A DNA stretch of 5,449 nucleotides, taken from assembly GCA_938002705.1 (NCBI GenBank), contig CALLAG010000040.1, positions 1 to 5,449 of the forward strand, read 5' to 3'. The first letter of the stretch is position 1; every line of letters starts with the position of its first letter. Positions 1 through 5,449 of this stretch are shown here, in pieces. A program made the translations under genes and the position numbers. The notes under the pieces are model-generated. The model worked only from the letters and a program-made list of their open reading frames with translations, was not told the DNA's origin and did not search any database. This DNA comes from an uncultured Saprospiraceae bacterium (GTDB taxonomy: Bacteria; Bacteroidota; Bacteroidia; Chitinophagales; Saprospiraceae).

Positions 1-40
1 AAAAAAAACGAACTTTAGGCTGTATCAAAATACATTCTCA

Positions 41-739
41 ATGAATAAAGTTGTTAACTCTGCTCAAGAAGCAATCAAGGGTATTACAGATAATATGACG
101 CTAATGCTTGGAGGTTTCGGGCTTTGTGGAATTCCAGAAAACAGTATTGCGGCCTTAGTAGAGACGGGGATCTCTGGACTGACTTGTATATCAAATAATG
201 CCGGCATAGATGATTTTGGTTTGGGATTACTTCTACAAAAAAAGCAAATCAAGAAAATGATTTCTTCTTATGTCGGAGAAAATGCGGAATTCGAACAGCA
301 GATGTTGAGTGGAGAATTAGAGGTTGACTTGATACCTCAAGGATCGCTAGCAGAAAGATGTAGAGCTGGGGGTGCAGGTATTCCTGCATTTTTTACACCT
401 GCAGGATATGGTACTGAAGTAGGAGAGGGAAAAGAAGTGAGATACTTTGGCGGAAAGCCACATATATTAGAGAATGCATTGCATGCGGATTTCGCAATAG
501 TAAAGGCATGGAAAGGCGATAGATTAGGCAACTTAATATACAAAGGTACAGCTCGTAACTTCAATCCAGTAATGGCTATGGCTGGTAAAATAACCATAGC
601 AGAAGTGGAGGAATTAGTAGAGCCAGGCGTACTTGACCCAAATAATATTCACACTCCAGGAGTATTTGTTCAAAGAATTTTTCAAGGAGAACGATATGAG
701 AAAAGAATAGAACAAAGAACAGTAAGACAAAAAGTATAG
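41..739 (+). CDS. scoA: 3-oxoacid CoA-transferase subunit A (succinyl-CoA:acetoacetate type)
   Basis: This is the alpha subunit of a cytoplasmic class I CoA-transferase. The enzyme moves CoA between succinyl-CoA and acetoacetate (EC 2.8.3.5) or a similar short-chain acid. Its 232 residues match the usual length of the stand-alone subunit. Residues 17-32 fit CoA-transferase signature 1: D17-N18, then L-M-L, G24-G25-F26, G30 and P32. Other family landmarks are ISSYVGEN (74-81), the Gly/Pro-rich stretch around 99-125, AWKGD (156-160), TARNFNP (170-176) and EVEELVEPG (188-196). The basic tail (RYEKRIEQRTVR, 218-229) is typical of SCOT-type rather than distant relatives. The ATG is chosen because family proteins begin MNKV-like and no upstream in-frame ATG exists, although the frame is open to the window edge. 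No Shine-Dalgarno is visible, as is usual in Bacteroidota. It lies 3 bases before scoB. Exact acid specificity (acetoacetate versus acetate or butyrate, as in AtoD) cannot be read from sequence alone. Confidence 0.95.
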   Translation: MNKVVNSAQEAIKGITDNMTLMLGGFGLCGIPENSIAALVETGISGLTCISNNAGIDDFGLGLLLQKKQIKKMISSYVGENAEFEQQMLSGELEVDLIPQGSLAERCRAGGAGIPAFFTPAGYGTEVGEGKEVRYFGGKPHILENALHADFAIVKAWKGDRLGNLIYKGTARNFNPVMAMAGKITIAEVEELVEPGVLDPNNIHTPGVFVQRIFQGERYEKRIEQRTVRQKV

Positions 740-742
740 ACT

Positions 743-1396
743 ATGTTAGATAAAGCAGGAATAGCAAAAAGAATTGCTCAAGAATTAAAGGATGGTTGGT
801 ACGTAAATCTTGGAATTGGTATTCCAACACTTATTGCGAATTATATTCCTGAGAATATTTCCGTCGAGTTTCAATCTGAAAATGGAATACTCGGTATGGG
901 ACCTTTCCCGTTTGAAGGGGAAGAAGATGCAGACTTAATTAATGCTGGAAAACAAACAATCACTGCAACTAGTGGGGCAGCTATTTTTGATTCGGCGACC
1001 AGCTTTGCTATGATTAGGGGACAGCATATTCAGTTAACTGTACTGGGAGCTATGGAGGTCTCTGATCAGGGAGATATTGCTAACTGGAAAATACCTGGAA
1101 AGATGGTAAAGGGAATGGGTGGTGCTATGGATCTTGTCGCATCAGCTGATAACATTATCGTAGCTATGATGCATACTAATAAGCGTGGTGCATCAAAATT
1201 ATTGAGACAATGCTCTCTGCCATTAACAGGGGTCAAATGCGTGAGTAAAGTGGTCACCAACTTAGCAGTATTAGATGTTACAGACTCAGGGTTCAGATTG
1301 TTAGAGAGAGCCCCAGGAGTATCTGTAGAAGAGATTAAATCCGCTACAGAAGGTAGATTAATCATAGAGGGAGATATCCCAGAGATGAAGCTCTAA
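743..1396 (+). CDS. scoB: 3-oxoacid CoA-transferase subunit B (catalytic glutamate subunit)
   Basis: This is the beta subunit of the same heteromeric CoA-transferase. It supplies the glutamate that forms the enzyme-CoA thioester intermediate. Residues 43-51 (FQSENGILG) are a full match to CoA-transferase signature 2. E46 is the expected catalytic Glu, equivalent to the active-site Glu of pig heart SCOT. The Gly-rich VNLGIGIPT (21-29) and the conserved run from GAMEVS (102-107) through GKMVKGMGGAMDLV (119-132) are also present. The length, 217 residues, is normal for the subunit. The N-terminus MLDKAGIAKRIA is the standard family start, so the ATG is secure. Only 3 bases separate it from the scoA stop, which implies co-transcription and probably translational coupling giving equal subunit amounts. 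No frameshift or missing key residue is seen. In animals the two subunits are fused into one chain; here they are split, as is usual in bacteria. Confidence 0.95.
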   Translation: MLDKAGIAKRIAQELKDGWYVNLGIGIPTLIANYIPENISVEFQSENGILGMGPFPFEGEEDADLINAGKQTITATSGAAIFDSATSFAMIRGQHIQLTVLGAMEVSDQGDIANWKIPGKMVKGMGGAMDLVASADNIIVAMMHTNKRGASKLLRQCSLPLTGVKCVSKVVTNLAVLDVTDSGFRLLERAPGVSVEEIKSATEGRLIIEGDIPEMKL

Positions 1397-1421
1397 TTCT
1401 TTTTAATTCAATACTCTAATA

Positions 1422-1439
1422 TCGGCATAGCTATGCTGA
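1422..1439 (+). terminator. Possible hairpin terminator of scoAB
   Basis: An inverted repeat sits 25 bases after the scoB stop. TCGGCAT (1422-1428) pairs with ATGCTGA (1433-1439) around an AGCT loop, and its core GCATAGCTATGC is a perfect palindrome. In the plus-strand RNA the second pair is a G-U wobble (1424/1437). In the minus-strand RNA the same pair would be an A-C mismatch, so the stem favours the scoAB transcript. There is no clean U-tract after it, so it is at best a weak intrinsic terminator or an RNA end-stabilising stem. It could also be chance. Confidence 0.3.
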
Positions 1440-1467
1440 CTATGTATCAGAATTATCTCCTATGTAT

Positions 1468-1485
1468 TCTTATTAATTAATAAGA
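1468..1485. repeat. 18-bp perfect AT-rich palindrome across a stop codon
   Basis: TCTTATTAATTAATAAGA reads the same on both strands. It contains the TAA stop of the long minus-strand gene (1473-1475) and its last codons. It sits in the convergent gap between scoB and that gene. It could form a weak stem in either transcript and help end transcription, but its near-total A/T content makes a chance origin plausible. Confidence 0.4.
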
Positions 1486-4400
1486 GTAATACTGCCTACA
1501 TTGATATTCTCACGACCTTCGATATTGTAATTCATCTTGTATAAATAGACGCCACCCACAGCCGGTGTGTTATCGATGTAGCCATCCCATCCTTCTACAA
1601 GACCTTCTTCTTGATGTACGATGTTACCCCATCTATCATATATGATTAATGATGTAATTATAAGATCTACATCACTAGTTGTAAGAGGTTTGAAAGTATC
1701 GTTGATACCATCATTAATAATGACTGAGAATGTATTTGGGAAATATACGTCTATAGGCTCTGTGATGATCTCTACGGGTGTTACCTTGACATATACTTCT
1801 GTGATTATCTCGCAGCCCATATCATCTATTACTGTAACTATGTAGGATACATCAGAGCTTGGTGACGCTTCTGTCATCTCGCAATCATCACAGCTAAGGT
1901 CTGTACCAGGTGACCAGTTGATGCTTGCAGGTGTAAAGTCAAGGTTAAGATCAATGGTAGCAGAACTACCTTCTACTATTCTTACAGTATCTATCGGTGA
2001 TATTGTAAATGTACTTTCAGATATGATGTCAATCGTTTCTTCATAGATACAGTTATTAGCATCTCTGACAGTGACCACATACGTATCAGCTGATAGATTA
2101 GTGTAGATTATATTATCATCAAATATATTCCCATCTATGGAGCTTTCATATGGTGCTATTCCGCCACTGATATCTGATATTTCTATACTTCCTCCATCTG
2201 AGCTATTGCATTCGATATTAGTCGCTGTTACTTGAGCTATCAGCGCCTCTGGTTCTTCTATGGTGATGCTATTCTCAGCAGTACAATTATTATCATCTTC
2301 CACTGTGATAGAATATAGTCCTGCACCGATATCTGTAAGTTCTGTACCTGTACTCATATCTGACCATAGATAATCGATAGAACCTTGAGCACCTCCAGTT
2401 ATTATAGATGATACTTGACCATTTAAGTCGCCATTACATTCTATAGGCACTTCTTGTGTGAGCATAACCTCAAGTTGATCAGGACTTAGAATTTCTATTG
2501 TCTCGGTATATAGAATAATGTTGTTGTTATCTGTAAGCTCAATCGTATAAGAACCACTTGTCAGCATATTGATTTCTATAATACCTTCTTGCAGTAATTG
2601 ATCTTGTGTAATTGTATTGGCATTGAAGTTTACTGTATAGTCTATCGGATAGTCATATTCTCCGAGTACCTCTATAGAGATGATGCCATCATCGACGCCA
2701 AAGCAACTTAGGTCTGAGAATGTGGTCTCTATAGACTTCAAGCAATTACCTAATTCTACAGTTGTATTGATCGTACTATCACAACCATTTATATCAGATA
2801 AGGTATCTATGACTAGTCCTGCTTGGTATATCCATTCGTCTATGACAAAGATACTGTCACAGAATGTGAGTGTCTCTTCAGTAATAGGGGTGTCAGGAAA
2901 ATAACTTAAGTCAATCACAACAGTACTATCACATCCATTATTGGCTTGCAAGATCTCTGTACCATTAGGGTTAGACTGATCATAAGTTGTACCATTGACT
3001 TCTCTAAAGTCACCTGGGCATAGGGATAATTCTATAGGTGTTATGATAGGGTCAGAAAAGTTGATATCTATGGTAATGATACTATCGCATCCACTCACGC
3101 TTTGTAATGTTTCTGATCCAGTAGGATTACTTATATCGTATATGACACCATTGATTATTTCTGATGCATCAGGACATAGCTCCGGATCGAAAGTGATATT
3201 GATCTCATCTATAAATGTTAAGTCTATCGTCACTACACTATCACATCCATTGATACTCATTAATGTTTCTCTACCTGAGGGGTTAGTATTGTTGTATGTT
3301 ACTCCATTGACTATTCTGAAGTCATCAGTACATAGTACTTCTGTTAAGTCAGTATTTATTTCATCGACAAAATCGAGATCTATAGTTACAGTACTGTCAC
3401 AGCCATTGCTGCTCATAAGTGTCTCTATGCCTGTAGGATTATTTATATCATAAGTCACACCATTGATAATTCTAAAATCATCTGAACATAATTCTGAATC
3501 CAATAAGGAAGAGGATTCTGGTATAAATGTGAGATTGATTATCACGGTGCTATCGCATCCATTTGCGCTAAGCATATTCTCTTCGCCACTCTGCAGGTTC
3601 TGATCGTAAGTCATGCCATTAACTATTATGAAGTCATCTTCACATAATACATCGTCGATAGTGATACTATAACTCTCATTAAGTAGTATAGTAATAGAGG
3701 AAGTATCATTGTCACAAGGAGGTGGATTATTGACGATATAATCAAAGGTAACAATGCCAACTTCTGACATAGGGTCATATTGATTAGCTGTAAGAGTGCC
3801 TGTACCATTGGTGACTTCCCATGTGCCACCAGTGCTGGTATTACCATTCAGATAAGCATCAAGGTCTAATACTTGGTCATTGCATTCTTCTACTTGGTTA
3901 TCCTGTCCTGCTACTAAGGGCGGAGTGATATTAACTTCTACAGTATCCGATGTTGTAGGGCAACCTATATCATTTAACAAGTTAAGTATATATGTACCTG
4001 ATTCGGTAATCTGTATGCTTTTTGTACGGACGGTATCTGTGCCATTAATCCATTCGTAAGTATAAGTTGTATTATCTGTAGATGGGACGAATGCTTCTAC
4101 ATTAACTGACGGATCACAAGTATTAATGATAGGCATGCTGATACTGTCTATCTGAGCTGGAGATAACTGAGTTAAGATAACATCTATAGATTCTGTGACC
4201 ATACAGTCAGTATCCGTATCTGTGACTTCTACTGTATAAGTGCCAGATATATCTATGTCTATTGAGTTGTCAGAACTAGAATTACCTCCAGGGCTTGTCC
4301 AGTCAAAGTCATAATCATTTGATTGGAGTGTATTGTTTATTAGTGCTTCTAAGGTTTCGTTGGTTTGGCTACAAACCGTAAAAGGATTGCTCTGATTAAA

Positions 4401-5186
4401 AGATACTTCGAACCCCCCATCTGCTATGATCTCGATCTCATCAGAACTTGTACAGCCTCTATCATCAGATACTGTAAGGGTATAGATACCAGGAATGGCA
4501 TTTTCTAAAGTCCTATCATCAGAATCAATGGGTCCTTGCCACTCGTAACTTTCGTACCCAGAAGGGCCTTCAAGTTCATATGTCTGTCCGCTACAAATCG
4601 TAGGGTCGTCTTCTAATTCTAATTCTTCTTCAGCAAAATCTGGTTCGTAATATAATTCCATACATACTTCGAAAGATGCACTGTAGAGTCCCATGGATAT
4701 TACATCTTTGGGGCATGCAGGATTATCGTCTACCACTGCTACAATATCAAAGGCTAATGTTTGTCCGTCAAATAGATCATCATCTTCATTAGTGACTATC
4801 CAGTTATTAAGTCCTTGGTCGTCTACATTGCAACAATCAAAAGGATCAGTATCGCAACTTATAGGTGCATTACTTGAGCAGTTTAAGACGTGAGTCCAGT
4901 TTATACTCACACATCCTGACATATCACTAGAAGAATAACCATTAATTGTAAATTCTACTCTATCAATAACGACACATTCATAAGGTGGAACATCAGGAAT
5001 TTGGAAATCTAATTGATAAGATTCGCTCACATCGGCTACATTGCCTGTCCACGCTTTTCTGTCTAATCCGACAAATGCATCACCTTCGTCTAAGCAAATT
5101 GTAAAAGGAGGTAATTGTCCATGGATTTGAGAGATTGAGAGAACAATGTATGCGGTAAATAGGCTTATTATTCTTATTTTTTTCAC
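1473..5186 (-). CDS. Giant secreted multidomain surface protein with T9SS type B (gliding-motility) C-terminal domain
   Basis: This 1237-residue exported protein is probably an adhesin or cell-surface/matrix protein secreted by the type IX system; its ligand is unknown. Residues 1-23 are a signal peptide (KKIR, then a hydrophobic IISLFTAYIVLSIS) with likely cleavage before Q20 or Q24. Residues 24-180 are a cysteine-rich N-terminal region I do not recognise, followed by an acidic linker (181-195). Four Ig/PKD-like modules follow (about 190-255, 256-339, 340-420, 421-508). Next come five 52-residue repeats (511-770) and a divergent sixth (about 772-815). Three SprB-like modules come next (about 818-907, 908-982, 983-1056), then an Ig-like module with LSCDDC (1097-1102). 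The C-terminal T9SS type B domain is at about 1146-1237, with YFPNTFS, DGINDTF, YDRWGN (1183-1188), GWDG (1199-1202) and GGVYLY (1211-1216). The start codon is GTG at 5184-5186. An in-frame TAG lies six codons upstream, and the next in-frame Met is residue 89, which would lose the signal peptide. It is convergent with scoAB. The family call is strong; the biological role is inference. Confidence 0.93.
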   Translation of the reverse strand: MKKIRIISLFTAYIVLSISQIHGQLPPFTICLDEGDAFVGLDRKAWTGNVADVSESYQLDFQIPDVPPYECVVIDRVEFTINGYSSSDMSGCVSINWTHVLNCSSNAPISCDTDPFDCCNVDDQGLNNWIVTNEDDDLFDGQTLAFDIVAVVDDNPACPKDVISMGLYSASFEVCMELYYEPDFAEEELELEDDPTICSGQTYELEGPSGYESYEWQGPIDSDDRTLENAIPGIYTLTVSDDRGCTSSDEIEIIADGGFEVSFNQSNPFTVCSQTNETLEALINNTLQSNDYDFDWTSPGGNSSSDNSIDIDISGTYTVEVTDTDTDCMVTESIDVILTQLSPAQIDSISMPIINTCDPSVNVEAFVPSTDNTTYTYEWINGTDTVRTKSIQITESGTYILNLLNDIGCPTTSDTVEVNITPPLVAGQDNQVEECNDQVLDLDAYLNGNTSTGGTWEVTNGTGTLTANQYDPMSEVGIVTFDYIVNNPPPCDNDTSSITILLNESYSITIDDVLCEDDFIIVNGMTYDQNLQSGEENMLSANGCDSTVIINLTFIPESSSLLDSELCSDDFRIINGVTYDINNPTGIETLMSSNGCDSTVTIDLDFVDEINTDLTEVLCTDDFRIVNGVTYNNTNPSGRETLMSINGCDSVVTIDLTFIDEINITFDPELCPDASEIINGVIYDISNPTGSETLQSVSGCDSIITIDINFSDPIITPIELSLCPGDFREVNGTTYDQSNPNGTEILQANNGCDSTVVIDLSYFPDTPITEETLTFCDSIFVIDEWIYQAGLVIDTLSDINGCDSTINTTVELGNCLKSIETTFSDLSCFGVDDGIISIEVLGEYDYPIDYTVNFNANTITQDQLLQEGIIEINMLTSGSYTIELTDNNNIILYTETIEILSPDQLEVMLTQEVPIECNGDLNGQVSSIITGGAQGSIDYLWSDMSTGTELTDIGAGLYSITVEDDNNCTAENSITIEEPEALIAQVTATNIECNSSDGGSIEISDISGGIAPYESSIDGNIFDDNIIYTNLSADTYVVTVRDANNCIYEETIDIISESTFTISPIDTVRIVEGSSATIDLNLDFTPASINWSPGTDLSCDDCEMTEASPSSDVSYIVTVIDDMGCEIITEVYVKVTPVEIITEPIDVYFPNTFSVIINDGINDTFKPLTTSDVDLIITSLIIYDRWGNIVHQEEGLVEGWDGYIDNTPAVGGVYLYKMNYNIEGRENINVGSITLIN
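2742..3656 (-). repeat. Coding array: five 52-residue repeats plus one divergent copy
   Basis: Inside the giant surface gene, the same unit recurs every 156 bases: R1 3501-3656, R2 3345-3500, R3 3189-3344, R4 3033-3188, R5 2877-3032. A shorter divergent R6 follows, down to about 2742. The unit reads roughly C-x-D-D-F-x-I-(I/V)-N-G-x-x-Y-D...N-P-x-G-x-E-x-L...N-G-C-D-S-T-V-x-I-D-L-x-F. The first cysteines are C515, C567, C619, C671 and C723, exactly 52 apart, then C776. The second cysteines are C544, C596, C648, C700 and C752, each 29 residues after the first, then C802. The two cysteines probably form a disulfide in the exported protein. Third codon positions differ between copies in the conserved GCDS core, so these are old, selected repeats rather than fresh slippage. 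Such units are common in large Saprospiraceae-type surface proteins. Confidence 0.9.
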
Positions 5187-5195
5187 GTTTTCAGC

Positions 5196-5207
5196 TTGTA
5201 GCTACAA
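5196..5207. promoter_or_regulatory. 12-bp dyad just upstream of the surface-protein start
   Basis: TTGTAGCTACAA is a perfect palindrome ending 9 bases before the GTG start of the minus-strand gene. It could be an operator half-site pair or a small leader-RNA stem near the start codon. It partly overlaps TTAATTTG (minus strand, 5212-5205), which matches the Bacteroidota -7 box TAnnTTTG at all but one position. If that box is used, the leader would be very short. No matching -33 element is seen, so this is a tentative regulatory call. Confidence 0.25.
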
Positions 5208-5270
5208 ATTAAGAAAAAAAATGATTAGAAATTCTTGTCTACTTATACGCAGTTATATAATTATAATTTT

Positions 5271-5278
5271 TACTTTTG
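5271..5278 (+). promoter_or_regulatory. Bacteroidota -7 promoter box (TAnnTTTG) for the downstream exported gene
   Basis: TACTTTTG is an exact match to the -7 consensus TAnnTTTG of the primary sigma factor in Bacteroidota. It lies 49 bases before the ATG at 5328, which would give a leader of roughly 40-45 bases. The stretch before it is very A/T-rich and has no clear -33 TTTG at the expected spacing. The match and its placement in a divergent intergenic gap support a promoter, but the missing -33 element limits confidence. Confidence 0.45.
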
Positions 5279-5327
5279 TCATCAGACGAAATTTAATAAA
5301 CTCAATCTAAGTATTAAGCTCAATCTC

Positions 5328-5449
5328 ATGAATTTAATTAAGAAAGGTATTTATACCATCGCATTACTGATTGCGTGCATAACAATAAGCACATCTCAGT
5401 GTACTCTAATCCCCAACAGTTGTAACAATGCTGGACAATTAGGACCTAA
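5328..5449 (+). CDS. N-terminus of an exported protein, cut by the window end
   Basis: An open frame of 40 codons plus two bases runs off the window edge without a stop. It starts MNLIKKG, then a hydrophobic core (IYTIALLIACITI), then STS before Q24, which is a good signal peptidase I site with Gln at +1. Past the signal come C25 and C32 and a polar Asn/Gly/Gln stretch (NSCNNAGQLGP), typical of the start of a secreted surface protein. A lipobox-like LIAC (14-17) is present, but hydrophobic residues continue after its Cys, so I favour ordinary secretion over a lipoprotein. No Shine-Dalgarno is seen, as with the other genes here. It is divergent from the giant surface gene, 141 bases away, and has a -7 box upstream. 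The function cannot be named from this fragment. Confidence 0.7.
   Translation, partial: MNLIKKGIYTIALLIACITISTSQCTLIPNSCNNAGQLGP

Noticed and set aside
1..40. Promoter for scoAB
   Set aside because: The 40 bases before scoA show no TAnnTTTG box or -33 element; the true promoter may lie outside the window or in an upstream gene.
64..597. Minus-strand open frames opposite scoA
   Set aside because: They are shadows of a strongly supported CoA-transferase gene and have no recognisable domains.
1066..1365. 99-codon minus-strand open frame opposite scoB
   Set aside because: It is a shadow of the catalytic subunit gene, with no start signal and no domain.
41..1396. Functional link between the CoA-transferase operon and the surface protein
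   Set aside because: The genes are convergent, act in different compartments, and share no motif or regulation that I can see.
2995..3453. 152-codon plus-strand open frame antisense to the repeat array
   Set aside because: It lies over the in-phase 156-base repeats, so one stop-free antisense frame is simply repeated. Its protein looks like low-quality Ser/Val/Ile-rich sequence, and the opposite strand carries clear domains and a signal peptide.
2742..3656. CRISPR-like or noncoding tandem repeat
   Set aside because: The period is 156 bases with no unique spacers, the copies are divergent at DNA level, and the conservation is at protein level in frame with the large gene.
3626..3847. 73-codon minus-strand open frame in another frame of the surface gene
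   Set aside because: It overlaps the continuous 1237-codon frame out of phase; that frame has no break here, so there is no frameshift to explain.
5367..5378. Lipoprotein signal (LIAC) in the truncated rightward gene
   Set aside because: The hydrophobic core continues past the Cys (ITI) and a better signal peptidase I site, STS before Gln, follows.

Overview
The window most likely comes from a free-living, low-GC member of the Bacteroidota, probably a Saprospiraceae-like lineage. Three things point there. One is a very large exported protein ending in a gliding-motility / type IX secretion (T9SS type B) C-terminal domain. Another is the lack of clear Shine-Dalgarno sequences before the genes, together with one perfect Bacteroidota -7 promoter box (TAnnTTTG). 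The third is a pair of signal peptides with Gln at the likely +1 position. The lineage is inferred from protein style; no taxonomic marker is present.

Layout. Positions 41-1396 (+) hold a tight two-gene operon, scoA-scoB, encoding the two subunits of a 3-oxoacid (succinyl-CoA:acetoacetate type) CoA-transferase. Only 3 bases separate the stop of the first gene from the start of the second. Both PROSITE-type CoA-transferase signatures and the catalytic glutamate are intact. Positions 1397-1472 are a short convergent intergenic region with a small hairpin and an AT-rich palindrome that runs into the next gene's stop codon. Positions 1473-5186 (-) are one 1237-residue gene for a secreted multidomain surface protein. 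It has a signal peptide, a cysteine-rich N-terminal region, four Ig/PKD-like modules, an array of five regular 52-residue repeats plus a sixth divergent one, three SprB-like modules, one more Ig-like module and the T9SS sorting domain. Positions 5187-5327 are a 141-bp divergent intergenic region carrying the likely promoter of the next gene. Positions 5328-5449 (+) are the first 40 codons of another exported protein, cut by the window edge.

How the parts relate. The CoA-transferase is cytoplasmic central metabolism (ketone-body / short-chain acyl-CoA interconversion). It is convergent with the surface protein and shows no functional tie to it. The giant surface protein and the truncated gene beyond it are divergently transcribed, both look exported, and may be a surface-protein pair. 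I see no mobile element, CRISPR array, RNA gene or defence system. The most notable element is the regular 52-residue cysteine repeat array. I found no clear evidence of an undescribed system.
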